Below, in pieces: positions 10,401 through 19,803 of a stretch of 64,000 bases of DNA (positions are counted from its first letter, which is position 1; each line of letters begins with the position of its first letter). The position numbers and the translations under genes are program-made. The notes below the pieces were generated by a model. The model was not told where the DNA came from. It was given only the letters and a program-made list of their open reading frames with translations, and made no database searches. Source of the stretch: Aphanomyces cochlioides. Taxonomy: Eukaryota; Oomycota; Saprolegniomycetes; Saprolegniales; Verrucalvaceae. The stretch spans positions 2,914,001 through 2,978,000 of the forward strand of contig JAHQRK010000006.1 in assembly GCA_019828595.1 (NCBI GenBank). The letters are read 5' to 3'.

Positions 10401-11541
10401 GGGCCACAAGTCTGCTCACTTGATTGAATACTTTATGCGCATTCCCGGTACTCCTGAAATGGCCCCTGGCTACAACCCAGCTACGTGGATGTTGGAAGTG
10501 ATCGGTGCTGGTGTCGAAACCAAGGTGACCAACACGACTGACTACGTTGAGGTATTCCAAAACAGCGAAGAGTACAAGCAATTGCAAGCTGCTTTGGTCG
10601 TACATACCGTGCCTCGTGCTGACGTCCCTGAAATGAACTACATCTCCAAACGTGCCGCCACCAATGCTATCCAATGCCAATATGTTGTGCAGCGCTTCAT
10701 GCGCATGTACTGGCGCACTCCTTCATACAACTACACTCGTATCCTGTTGTCTGCTTTCTTGGCCATCTTGTTCGGTATCACCTATCTCTCAGTTGACTAC
10801 ACGACCTACTCTGGAGTCAACGGTGGTGTTGGCATGGTGTTCATGACAACGTTGTTTATTGGTATCATTTCGTTCAACAGTGTCTTGCCTTTGTCTGCTG
10901 AAGAACGTGCCTCCTACTACCGCGAACGCGCCTCCCAAACCTACAACGCCTTGTGGTACTGGGTCGGCTCCACAGTTGCTGAAGTCCCCTACGTCTTTGT
11001 CTCGACCTTTGTCTTCACGATCATCTACTATCCATTCGTTGGCTTCAAAGGAAATGTCGGCGATGTCATTGTGTACGGCTTGGAGTTGAGCTTGTTCGTC
11101 CTCATGAACGTGTACTTTGGCCAGCTCATGGCTTATGCCATGCCTCGCGTCGATGTGGCTGCCTCGATGGGTGTCTTGCTCAACTCGATCTTCTTCTTGT
11201 TCATGGGCTTCAACCCTCCTGAGTCTCAGATCCCAAGTGGCTACCGCTGGCTCACGACGATCACACCACCAAAGTACAGTTTGTCTATTTTGGTCGCTCA
11301 GATCTTTGCGAAATGTGAAAACGGAGAAGGAATGGGATGCCATACCATGTCAAAGGTGCCTCCGGTCATTCTCACCGAACTTGGCAAGGAAAATGTCACG
11401 GTGAAGGAATTCACAGAATTCTTGTTCAACATGAAGTACGACAACACTGTCAAGTACACATGGGTTGTCCTTGCCATCATCGTGCTCTTCCGCCTCTTGG
11501 GCTTGCTGTCCTTGCGCTACATCAACCACCAAAAGAGATAG
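7495..11541 (+). CDS. PDR-type full-size ABC transporter, copy A (intact)
   Basis: A 1348-aa pleiotropic-drug-resistance (ABCG) efflux pump of the plasma membrane, order NBD1-TMD1-NBD2-TMD2. NBD1: Walker A GQPSSGKS from residue 102, signature VSGGERKR at 235-242, Walker B LMDE at 257-260, and Gln where an H-loop His would be (ALLQPSPEVFELFD). TMD1 about 437-690. NBD2: Walker A GSSGAGKT at 782-789, degenerate signature SSVEQMKRL at 884-892, Walker B FLDE at 906-909, intact H-loop IHQPS. TMD2 about 1086-1345. The start is the ATG of MSKSAESFL; it aligns with the other copies, while an upstream TTG in the same frame is not a likely start. The asymmetric sites, one complete and one degenerate, are normal for PDR pumps. 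The substrate is unknown. Near-identical to B and largely to C; see the mosaic finding. Confidence 0.95.
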   Translation: MSKSAESFLADGSDKFHDMLANNLETATGKAMPQVEIRFKDLSIAADVVMATKDGANELPTLANHAKKSLMGLAKSKRVFHKDILHPVSGVFKPATMTLLLGQPSSGKSSLMKMLAGRFPMEKNITVGGSLTYNGACKEEVKKQIPQFVSYMSQRDHHFPQLTVQETMEFAHQSCGGVVPQRVLDSLVSGTPEENAQAKEIIEALYQVYPDVIVRQLGLTNCKDTIVGNAMMRGVSGGERKRVTIGEMEFGMKQVSLMDEVSTGLDSAATFDIVKSQRSMAKSLKKTIVIALLQPSPEVFELFDDVMIMNEGYVMYHGPRAEALSYFESFGFKCPPTRDVADFLLDLGTPQQHQYVVPGMTNVPRYPSDFAALFQESTIYRYMMEHVEGPVHPLLLHDADHHMKEMPEFQNDFKTSTMQLVHRQTKVLLRNTVFVKTRAIMVIVMGLLYSTTFYQVNPNVAQVMYGVIFQAILFLALGQIALLPAFMDAREIFYKQRSANFYRTLSFVLAQTITQIPFSVAEAVIFGTIIYWVSGFVSNVGSFFIYELILLMTNILFATWFFFIAVISPNLHVAKPLSMVSVLFFVLYAGFIITKTDIPDYLVWIYWLDPIAWALRALSINQYMASEFQVCTYRGVDYCKTNNGKMMGVVQLEQFGMPTGKEWIWYCVIYLVALYLIFVAMSFVTLEYIRYENGHGIALSEEQSKDEEDDDGKSYTKMPATPAGSQASDSVIVPVQEFVPVTLAFKDLHYFVPNPTKGEPELELLKGVSGYALPGTVTALMGSSGAGKTTLMDVIAGRKTGGKIVGDILLNGYTATDLAIRRCTGYCEQMDIHCESATFREALIFSAMLRQSSDIPTATKLAHAEECIRLLEMQNIADSIIRGSSVEQMKRLTIGVELAAAPSVLFLDEPTSGLDARSAKIIMTGIRKIASTGRTVVCTIHQPSKEVFEMFDSLLLLKRGGETVFYGDLGHKSAHLIEYFMRIPGTPEMAPGYNPATWMLEVIGAGVETKVTNTTDYVEVFQNSEEYKQLQAALVVHTVPRADVPEMNYISKRAATNAIQCQYVVQRFMRMYWRTPSYNYTRILLSAFLAILFGITYLSVDYTTYSGVNGGVGMVFMTTLFIGIISFNSVLPLSAEERASYYRERASQTYNALWYWVGSTVAEVPYVFVSTFVFTIIYYPFVGFKGNVGDVIVYGLELSLFVLMNVYFGQLMAYAMPRVDVAASMGVLLNSIFFLFMGFNPPESQIPSGYRWLTTITPPKYSLSILVAQIFAKCENGEGMGCHTMSKVPPVILTELGKENVTVKEFTEFLFNMKYDNTVKYTWVVLAIIVLFRLLGLLSLRYINHQKR

Positions 11542-11588
11542 ATACAATCCTTGCGCTACATCAACCACCAAAAGAGATAGATACAATC
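11512..11588 (+). repeat. 39-bp tandem duplication across the stop codon of gene A
   Basis: The last nine codons, the stop and the following ten bases are repeated directly once. The first unit contains the stop codon, so the protein is unaffected. Gene B's 3' end (36880-36920) has a single unit. Confidence 0.9.
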
Positions 11589-12489
11589 GATAACTATATT
11601 TAAAACAGAAAACTTATCAATCACTTGACCTTCTTTCACTGAGCAGAGCAATGTTGGGCTATTCCGATCATTGCATGAGCCACCTGTCATCATGGCGGGC
11701 CTAGAGATGACAGAACATATCAGCGCCTAAAGTATTTGGGTTGGAGATTCGCGAGTTCTCTGTAAAACACAAGGCAGCAAGGATCAGGAGACCTGCATCT
11801 ACTAACTCAATCGACGCCTTTTCTTGGCATGGAGGTAGCTCATGTTATATTCACTTTATGGCACGGCCAGAAGCCAGTGGGACGGCTGGGCTGCTGGCAA
11901 AGTGTTGTCTTCGTCCATCAATTTCTCACGACAGAGATTACATTCTAATTGGCAGATATTATCCTAGGTCATTAGACCTCATTTCTATTGACTCAGTGAT
12001 GTGGAAAAGACTGAGCAATAGTGAGATTGGATGGGAGACCTATGAAGTTCCGAAGTCGAAGAGAACCAACTCGTTGAGAATTTATGTGAGATTGTATATT
12101 ACACCACCTAACGAGTCAATTCTGGATTGACTAAATCAAATAGTACTGTGAGAATTTATCATGCATTGATAAAGTACTTGTGCAAAACTCAAGTCAAATC
12201 AACCGCTCCCATCTTTGACTATGGGCGCAAAGTTGCCTTCGTCTTAATTACTCGCCATGAGATCGTCCATAATCGCTGTCCGCTTGTCTTAACGTACCTA
12301 ACATCGTTGAGGTCTGCTTTTCAACGTTCCAAGCCGTTTTCGCGAATGATTTGTTCATACATCGACACTTGGGCTAGCTGTACGCACATTGCTGGCACCA
12401 TTCGAGCTTGCAGGGTCAGCCACGTCATTGCTAAACCGCTTTTCAATTGTAACATTGGATTATGCTGTGCGAATTGAGATTAGATCGAG
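11589..12489. other. Gene A 3' flank, then unassigned sequence
   Basis: The first ~200 bases are homologous to the 3' flank of gene B (36911-37110), for example gacagaacatat.agcgcct. The rest contains open stretches (11741-12130, 12127-12477) with no recognisable domain. Confidence 0.5.
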
Positions 12490-12491
12490 TA

Positions 12492-12685
12492 CTGATTTCC
12501 CCCCGACTTTGAAACAGCCAAAATCGAATAATTTTTGAAACTTTATAATATTAGTTATAGAGTTTTGGAGAGTAGAATGCTAGAATAACTGGCTTGCACT
12601 TAATTCTCAATCTTTATACCTACAAAACTTTGTAAACTTCTAAAAAAAAATTATTTTTGGCCGTTTCAAAGTCGGGGGAAATCAG
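12492..12685. mobile_element. MITE, TA-flanked, 194 bp
   Basis: Terminal inverted repeats of ~33 bp (ctgatttcccc.cgactttgaaac) bracket the element, with TA immediately outside both ends (12490-12491 and 12686-12687). This is a Tc1/mariner-type non-autonomous element. Its ends do not match the transposons at 1.9 kb or 16.8 kb. Confidence 0.82.
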
Positions 12686-12839
12686 TAATTTCCTATTTCA
12701 CATTTCAGATGTCCAATGATGTGTTAGAGAGAATGATACACGTTGGTGCATCCTATACATTGTCAAAGAGCATTGAATCTCCTCCCAATTAATGATACAA
12801 TCATCCTTCAAAGACAATTGCTTTTCGGAAAATACACTA

Positions 12840-13311
12840 CCATATTTGACATGTTATAGCGGTGTGTTTTCCATTCGAAAACCTCCTAAATATAGTATTT
12901 TTGAGCAACTGTCAAAACTTTTATTTGAAAGGTATTTAATTCTTAAGGTGCTCCAGGATTAATTGCACTGATAGTCTTGAATATTATTACATACATACTA
13001 ACAGTTAAACAAATCATAAAATACAGAAATTCTGAAATGATCTGACAAGGGCAAATTCTGTAGTCACAAGCTGTGTAGAACTGACAACTGTACGGCGTTC
13101 TTTCATGAAGGATGTCTTTTCTTCGAGTTGTTCCTTTCACTTGTGGCGGCATTTCGTGAAGCAAATTTTCGCGCCAAGGTCAATTGAATTTGAAAAACCT
13201 CAGCATTTGATTTTTATTGAATATTAGAGGTATTTCCGTTCAAAGTTTTCCTGTGCATACAAATTCCATTTTGTGCACCTTAAAAACACCGCTATAATAT
13301 GTCAAATATGG
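12840..13311. mobile_element. MITE, TA-flanked, 472 bp
   Basis: Inverted repeats ccatatttgacat.ttatagcggtgt at both ends, with TA directly outside (12838-12839 and 13312-13313). No transposase. A second family, distinct from the 194-bp element nearby. Confidence 0.8.
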
Positions 13312-13631
13312 TACTCTTCCAGTAGGTTGCTCTTTCACTGACATCTTTACGAGTCATTGTAGAAAAATCATCGTATTTTCAGCGAGTTTTGCCTGTCTCA
13401 AAAACAGCTGACACAAAAGTCGCTCCGAACAGGCCCTTATATCGTTCATGACATGGAATGTTTGACGACCCAACGATAATTTTGTATTTTATATCACTTT
13501 TCCTTCCGGACATACAAATATGTAGTATAAACTCAGTTGGCCAAGACACAGATAAATATTATATTCCAAAAGTTATCAATGCACGAAATTATAAAAATAT
13601 AGAGGAAATATATAGACACTTCAAGATACTT

Positions 13632-14360
13632 TCAAAGCAGTATTTCTTGACTGTCCTTATTCACAACTTCATCCACATCGTTCTCAGGATCAATAATCTC
13701 ACCAATGGATGATGAATTCATCAGTTCTAAGAGAAGATCATCTTCAAGTGCACAAGGAATGTCGTCGGCAGGTTGCTCGAAGGTCTCAACTAGTTTGCAT
13801 CTGGCAAACTCATTCAAGATTGTTCGAGATGGCAGCATGCTCCAGCAATTTGTTATTTTTCAGACAATCCTAGAGTGGTTTAGAGGCTCTAACTTGAATG
13901 GAACTTGTCTTACTTTACTTACATGTATCTGGTGTCGAATCATATCGATCCAAGCTCGCCACAAGCGAGCTTTCAGTGACCGAATCCAAGCCACGTCGAC
14001 TTGCAGGCAAATCCAGGTATATCCGGCTGGAATCTTCATCAAGATGACATTGATGTCACGAGCATAGGACAAGACATCTTGGATGAAATGTCCAGAAAAG
14101 TGGTCAAGCAGCTGAAGAACTTTGTTGTCCATTTCCTGACATTCGCCAAAGTAGAAGCGAAAAAAGTCAATTGTAAGTCATGAGTTCCACCAGCCCTTTG
14201 GATTTCCACGAATCTTGCAACGAAATTGATCTTCAAGTAGGCGCATCGTCCGCCATATGAGGACGCCATATCCGTTCCGTAGTTCCAAGTTCTCTTGAAC
14301 AACACGATCTATCTTGGATGCAGTCGTCTTGAAAACAAGTAAGATCGGATAATTTCTCCC
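13632..14360 (-). pseudogene. pogo-like (DDE_1) transposase, C-terminal half
   Basis: One minus-strand frame carries the order expected for the later part of a pogo/Tigger transposase: FKTTASK, then RGNPKGWWNS, then LLDHFSGH (second catalytic Asp region), then IPAGYTWICLQVDVAW (third acidic region), then the basic SLKARLWRAWIDMIRHQI and an acidic C-terminus. Two in-frame TGA stops (near 14165 and at 13860) break it. The N-terminal half with the first Asp is absent. Reading stops exactly where the Crypton ORF begins, so the Crypton may have inserted here. Confidence 0.72.
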
Positions 14361-15386
14361 CTATGAGTCGTGACGCAGCACATTCCTGGGGTCTATGCAT
14401 TCACTGATGCTCTTAGTGACCAAATATTCACAACACGTTTTTGCGTCAGCCCAACGACACCACGCCACGAGCTCCCTGAAGTTGAACTTTCTTTCAGGGG
14501 ATTCAAACACTCTGTAAAAACAACCACCACGTCTCATACTATGCAGTGAAATTCCAATGGGAAGGAAAGGGCACGCTTCGACGACAGTTTGTAGAATAGA
14601 TTGAACTTGATTTTGCTCAGCATGTTTGAACCAAGCCACAGTGAAGGAGCCATTTTGAGATATCGAGTACCACGGGAAGACAAAAGCATCGCTGAGCACA
14701 TTCAAGCATGATTTACGACCAACAGCGACATAATCGTCGTAAAAACCACAGATCTTCAGACACGGATACGAACTTTCATCAACCAAATTGTAAACTTGAC
14801 ACTCTTTTTCCACGTTTGCTTTTTTGTGCCAACGAAAACGGGTGGAGAGATATCGTCCATTGTTGTCTTCTCCGAGGGCTACGTCATTCCAACGAAGAGA
14901 CAACACCTCGCTGATGCGAAAGCATCCGAGAAAGCATCCACAAAACATATAGTGATACATGGACCGAACGAAAGGATGTCGTTGAGCGAAGCCGTCCATG
15001 AGCCGAGAGAGTTCATGAACCGTGAGTGGGTGAGCCTTTTTTTCCTCGTCCACATTGTTCAAACGGTTGTACTTTTGGAGGCCAACGACATACTTCTTTG
15101 CTGTTATTTCTCGCGCAGGATTGGGTTCGATTTTATGCTGGTTAAAGTAAGCCACGAGGGCAGTTTTTGCTGAATCCACCGTCCTTGCTTTCTTTCCCTG
15201 TGAATAGAGGTGGTGAAAGAAATCTGTGCAAACGTCTGATGAGGCTTTCATCGGGGATATTCCAGCTTTGTGCTCTTGACAACACTTCTCGAATTGCTTC
15301 TGATACGTTGCATAAGTTCTTCTCGTGGATGCGCTGTGGAATGTATCCTGAATGGTGCGTTTGCATGGCGTTGAGCCCTCTGGCAT
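14361..15386 (-). CDS. Crypton-type tyrosine recombinase (intact ORF)
   Basis: A 341-aa site-specific recombinase of the Crypton class of eukaryotic mobile elements. Catalytic residues can be read: R157 in GCFRISEVLSLRW, basic residues at K188-K189, H282 and R285 in SLHSMRRGG, W312, and nucleophile Y321 in CCEYLVTKS. The N-terminal ~115 residues look like the helical core-binding domain (TRRTYATYQKQF; ARTVDSAKTALVAYF). The start is the first ATG; an in-frame GTG lies 30 bases upstream. Cryptons lack long inverted repeats, so the edges cannot be set. The 3' end of the ORF touches the pogo relic. No lesion seen, so the enzyme may be active. Confidence 0.85.
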   Translation of the reverse strand: MPEGSTPCKRTIQDTFHSASTRRTYATYQKQFEKCCQEHKAGISPMKASSDVCTDFFHHLYSQGKKARTVDSAKTALVAYFNQHKIEPNPAREITAKKYVVGLQKYNRLNNVDEEKKAHPLTVHELSRLMDGFAQRHPFVRSMYHYMFCGCFLGCFRISEVLSLRWNDVALGEDNNGRYLSTRFRWHKKANVEKECQVYNLVDESSYPCLKICGFYDDYVAVGRKSCLNVLSDAFVFPWYSISQNGSFTVAWFKHAEQNQVQSILQTVVEACPFLPIGISLHSMRRGGCFYRVFESPERKFNFRELVAWCRWADAKTCCEYLVTKSISECIDPRNVLRHDS

Positions 15387-15559
15387 GTTGACGGAAGTGA
15401 AAAAGGAATGGCTCACATTATTTTTACCAATCAGCGGCCGAACATGTTAAATGTTAAGTGATATGTTGGCATCCGACACCTAGATCGCCCAATCAAACTC
15501 AGCAAATCATTTTCAGCGAATCAAATTGGATAAAGTTGTCGGATATCCAATGAGAAGCC
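15387..15559. other. Upstream flank of the Crypton ORF
   Basis: AT-rich. No feature recognised beyond a possible Crypton leader (cattcctttttcacttcc on the minus strand). Confidence 0.35.
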
Positions 15560-15950
15560 AAGAAATTGTCGTATATTTGTCGCACGCAGATTATACGTAG
15601 CAATTTAGGTTCGAAGTTCGTACATATATTCACCCAATCACTAACAGTAAGTGTGGAATCCCACAGTGCTTGTATCGAGGTTCAAGTCATTTCCAATGTC
15701 GTAGCTCGATATATGAACCAAGCGTTTTCTTTATCCGTACTGGATAAAGAAAACGCTTGGTTCAAGTTGTTTGAGGTGCTTGTAGTGAAGATTTGAAATT
15801 ACAGCCCTTAGAAATTAATTGGTAAAGAATATTCGTTTTACTCCAATCATATGTAACGAATATACCCGCTGAATTCTCATTGGATAATTCTAGTTGTCAT
15901 TTTAGTTCAAACAATCGAAGTATTGTGCAGTTCAACTTATTTGGCTATTC
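15560..15950. repeat. Dispersed repeat, relative of 6600-6990
   Basis: Shares long runs with the insert in the gene A upstream region: the tract from acatatattcacccaatcac through ttccaatgtc and on to cagccctta and ccaatcatatgtaa. The inverted ends seen at 6274/7056 were not found here, so this is a partial or older copy. Confidence 0.7.
15715..15763. repeat. Perfect 22-bp-arm hairpin
   Basis: gaaccaagcgttttctttat (plus cc) is followed by a 5-base loop and its exact inverse. The related repeat at ~6780 has no palindrome here, so the right arm is a local inverted duplication. Confidence 0.85.
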
Positions 15951-16750
15951 TGGGTTTAAAACGGCCGGTTTATCATAGGTGTCAACAGAATAAAGTCCTG
16001 TCTTCCTCAACTTTAATGTCACCCCAAGCATTGTTTCGTCAGATTTACACATGAGCAGTCCGGATTAACAGGCAGAATAATGAGGAACATGCAGATTTGC
16101 ACTTTCTAATGCGCAAATCTGCAAGACTATCCGTTACTATAATGTCTCTAAAAATACTTTTGTTCACTGTCAAGTGAGCCAAGCCGTGCCAATAACCCAC
16201 AGCAAGGACATGGGTTGGAGAGCATTCGTCCTCCGATTTGTATATGGCATTGAGAATGCTGATGTTCACATTCTAAGTCGACAACATTGCGAGCATTTGC
16301 CATGAAATCCGAAATGCGATCGACCTTCAACCGATTTATATTCTAAATATTCATTCCCACGACACCGTTTTAGCTTAAAACGGCCAGAGTTATGGATCGA
16401 TAAGCCATGATTTCAAAGCTGCTTTACGGGTCTAATCTGGGTGACAAATAGCTTGAAAAGCACCCACTAGTGCCATAATTCCATCGTTTCCTGTATAGCT
16501 GCCAGAGAGACTAAAAATGTCGCCACCGCTAGCGGCGGCGATATCCATTGAAGATTTTGAAATATGGATTTGTTTTCAGAGGGATTCAGTGCTTTTAACA
16601 GTGCAGAAGTCAAAATGTGATTGGAGTGCTGGCGTGGATTATTAGCTGTTGGTAGACATGTGCATTATGAGAAATGTGTGGGGAAGAAGCACCGCCACGC
16701 TTGACGACTGACAAAAGCGAAGAAAGAGCTTCGTACAATTAACATACATA
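15951..16750. other. Intergenic, nothing recognised
   Basis: Contains only a short hairpin near 16090-16120 (gcagatttgca / tgcgcaaatctgc). No gene supported. Confidence 0.4.
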
Positions 16751-16970
16751 TTAAGTAGTGGAAATAAGTATATGACAGTCGAGATATGATAATCCAAATC
16801 ACTTTCGACTTGTGAAGAAACATCAACACAAGCATCCACGTGATTGTCATCAATCAGCGGATCTTGTCATTATGGTATTCCACACAAAGGATCAAGAAAT
16901 CATTGTTTTACTAGTGCTAAATCACTTTAGGTAGAGAAATATAAATATGACACGATGCAGAAAAATGTAT

Positions 16971-18570
16971 TTAATACTTAATTTTTCTACCCTTTTGAGC
17001 AACAACTTTGGCACATCTCTTGTGCATGGAGGCAACGAGCTTGCGCAAAAAATCGATATCAATTTCTTCCCATACTTCTAGGATTCGAGACTTCAATTCT
17101 CCGAGAGATTTGAACTTGCGCTTTCAGTTGTCGTAAACGCATCTAGACATAATACCCCAAAGATTTTCGATAGGGTTCAAGTCTGGTGACTTGGCGGGCC
17201 ACTCCAGTACATTAATCGCAATCTCTGGTTCTTTGAACCACTCCAAAACACACTTAGCAGTGTGAATGGTAGCATTATCCTGCTGAAATTACCAGTCGCA
17301 ACCATGATACTTATGGGCAAATGGCAACAGGAACTCCGATAGCGTATATATATATATACGCCTCTGAGTCCTGCTTGCCTTGTAGAAAAGCCAACTCTGA
17401 CTTTCCTTGGGAGCTAAAAGCCCCCCAAATCATGAGGCTAGGCCTCCGTATTGACGTTTGGAAAAGTGTTCTCTTGACCGGTCTAGAGCTGCCCAGTAGT
17501 AGGAGGACCCAAAATTGTCACACACCTTTTGCTGAATGCTACACAAAAATATATTAAAAACACAGAGAATAATCTGACGGTCACACACGTTTGAATTAAC
17601 AACACACAATGGAACTAATAATAAACAAAATTTCTGAATAACACATTAAGGCGTCTGAATGACACACAATTATTTGTGAACAACACATTAAAACTGCTGA
17701 AGTCCACACAAAGAAGCCTGAACAGCATAAGGAAGAGAAAATTGGGATTGGGAAGTATCCTAGTATGACACTAGTACTACTCCACACCTAACAGGGTCTC
17801 CTCGGGGGTTTTGCAGTTAACAGCGCGTGCCCGCGCTATTAACAATTGTAAAACCCCTTTCACGAAGGGTTTCACCGGTGGGGTGAGGGTCAGGCATTGC
17901 AAAAGAAAACCTGGACGAAGATTGTACGGCATGCACTTATCATACTAGTGTAATAATGTTGTAGGGAAATTTCCCAAGATTAAGATGTCAAGGAAGGTAT
18001 TTAAAACATATGCTTTTCTGTGTTTTTAATATATTTTTGTGTGGCGTTCAGCAGAAGGTGTGTGACAAAATTTGGGTCTCCAGTAGTAGTTAAAACCGTC
18101 TGGGCCGTCTAGATTCCATTTCATGACCAAACAATTTGCTTGAAATTGAGATCATACTACTGCGCCTCCGTCACCCATTTGACACGATTTTTCATGTGTA
18201 GTGTCGTCATCATTGGAGCAGCTAATCTCTTCTTGTACTTCACTTTCCCGCTCTTGTTTAACAGTTGACAAACCCGCCTTGGCGTTAAATTCAAGTCGAG
18301 CTTTTCAGCAAGACCAACAGCAGTGTAGAGGTCGGTTCGGCCATGGCGAAGCAGTCTACGATGCATTGCATCGTCCACGGACGTTGGCCTACCGGGTGGT
18401 TGGGTAGTCCCATAAGTCCCTGGACTACTCAAAAAGTGTTTGACACGACCACGTGATCTCTGCAATTGCTTGGCAATCGCATTGACACTCAGGCCTTCTC
18501 TTCAGAGAACCATTGCCTCAATCTTCTCTTCTTCGTTCAGTGCAGGACCCTTGGCCAAGTAGTTCTGTCG
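16971..18570 (-). pseudogene. Tc1-like transposase, multiply broken
   Basis: Read on the minus strand in order: HTH region (LNEEEKIEAMVL then a stop, GLSVNAIAKQLQR), then an open stretch 18465-18157 (second HTH, ending KNRVKWVTEAQ stop), then KWNLDGPDGFNYYWA, then GLSLMIWGAFSS, then LLPFAHKYHGC, then the second Asp ([11 protein letters not shown]) and the Glu ([16 protein letters not shown]) with 36 residues between, then the C-terminal helix region. Lesions: stop in the HTH, stop after EAQ, loss of the first Asp by a small indel near 18125, the nested insertion, a frameshift at a TA tract (17345-17358), and a TGA near 17123. The stop codon is at 16971-16973. Clearly dead. Confidence 0.85.
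17503..18080. mobile_element. MULE-like non-autonomous element, 578 bp, inside the Tc1 transposase
   Basis: Terminal inverted repeats of ~65 bp (starting gaggaccc / gagaccc and running through ttgtcacacacctt.tgctgaa to aaaaacacag). A perfect 9-bp direct duplication, cagtagtag, flanks it (17494-17502 and 18081-18089). Long repeats plus 9-bp duplications are typical of Mutator-like elements. Removing the insert and one duplication joins the two halves of the Tc1 transposase in one frame. No transposase inside. Confidence 0.85.
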
Positions 18571-18875
18571 TTTTAAGTTACTAGAGTCATCCTTTCATAG
18601 CTCCATTACCTTCTTATGGTACTAGCTTCTCTCGTTTGTGTTCAATGCTTGAGATATTTTCAAAATACTGGTGGTTGTCATATACTAATTTCTTAACTTC
18701 AATGCGTGCATCAAGCACAACGGAAATCTCGCATGAAATCAAGATCGGGAAAAGACACCGAGTTGACTCTGTCTGCATTAACTTCCTATTGGCTGATTTT
18801 TATCTTCATTTGACCAATCCTGAGTGTGTTGGAGTCAAATATAGGCACTGTCAAATACTTATTTCCACCACTTTA

Positions 18876-19803
18876 TATTAATTGTTACGAGTTTATATTA
18901 CCACGACTTTTCGGCATATCAGTGATTGTGATGTCTTTTGGCTGGTTTATATTCAGTTTCGTTCGTTGTAGATCGTGTGGCTGAGCCCTTTTTTGAAAGC
19001 TGATCTGGTACGTCTATCTGGACCGTCACTGGAAAGCATTGAAAGTATGAGTGGAGCAATTCCTGAGATGAAACCACCCAAATCCGATATTATCACAGTA
19101 CTTCGCATTGTGAAGATAGAAAACGTCATCAAGAAGGCAGCGGGCGAATTGGGACTTATATTTATCTCATCTGCTTGGATGCAGAGGATGAAACTCTTGA
19201 TGTCTACTTGAGAGCTCATTCGAAAATAAATAGAGACTTAGATAAATGTGAGAAGCGGTTATGACCTGCATGCAGAGACATTTTCTATTGTTTAGCCAAG
19301 AATTATTGTAGCTTGTGTAGAAGCTTTGTGGGGATGTTAACGGTAAGTAATTCTAAAACGCAGGTGTAACAGTTGACGACGCCACAGTTATTGATACATG
19401 CCTAACCGTGATTTTCAAAGGCGAATGAGCGATTTGAGGTACCTGATGCTTCGGATTGAACGTAGAGCTATTCAAACACGGCAGCATGGCACAATCACCA
19501 AATTTAGTTGACGCGAGTCGAGTGTTCTCGGATTATCTGGACGGCATTTCCTTTCCAGACTCATGCAAGCGACGATCTGGGCAGCTTGTTTGGAGAACAG
19601 TTGTCAACTTCTAGACAAGAAACAGCTAATGAATATATAATAGTGGGTGTCAGTGTGGCAACAAGTTGATACATGATTGGCAAAAACTTTGCAATTCTAA
19701 CTTGCCTTGTGCCTTCTCACTTGTCGTAAATTGCAGACAAGACGGCAAGTAATAAATTTCAGGGGCAGCTAAGACTTCCAAGAACAATTATGTTAGGGAG
19801 GTT
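18876..19803. other. Intergenic, no gene recognised
   Basis: An open stretch at 18975-19211 (plus; 78 codons, GAIPEMKPPKSDIITVLRI) has a coding-like look but no recognisable family and no context. The rest is unassigned. Confidence 0.35.

Larger units (their letters stand above)
16751..18875 (-). mobile_element. Tc1-like transposon, decayed, with nested insertion
   Basis: Inverted ends match over ~29 bp (agt.gtggaaataagtat.tgacagt at 16751-16779 and 18846-18875), with TA next to both. Inside is one minus-strand transposase pseudogene. Without the 578-bp insert and its 9-bp duplication the element is about 1.54 kb, a usual Tc1-like size. Confidence 0.8.

Noticed and set aside
18953..19219. 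Small conserved-looking gene on either strand
   Set aside because: Both strands are open over 78-88 codons with no recognisable domain or context; not enough to call a gene.
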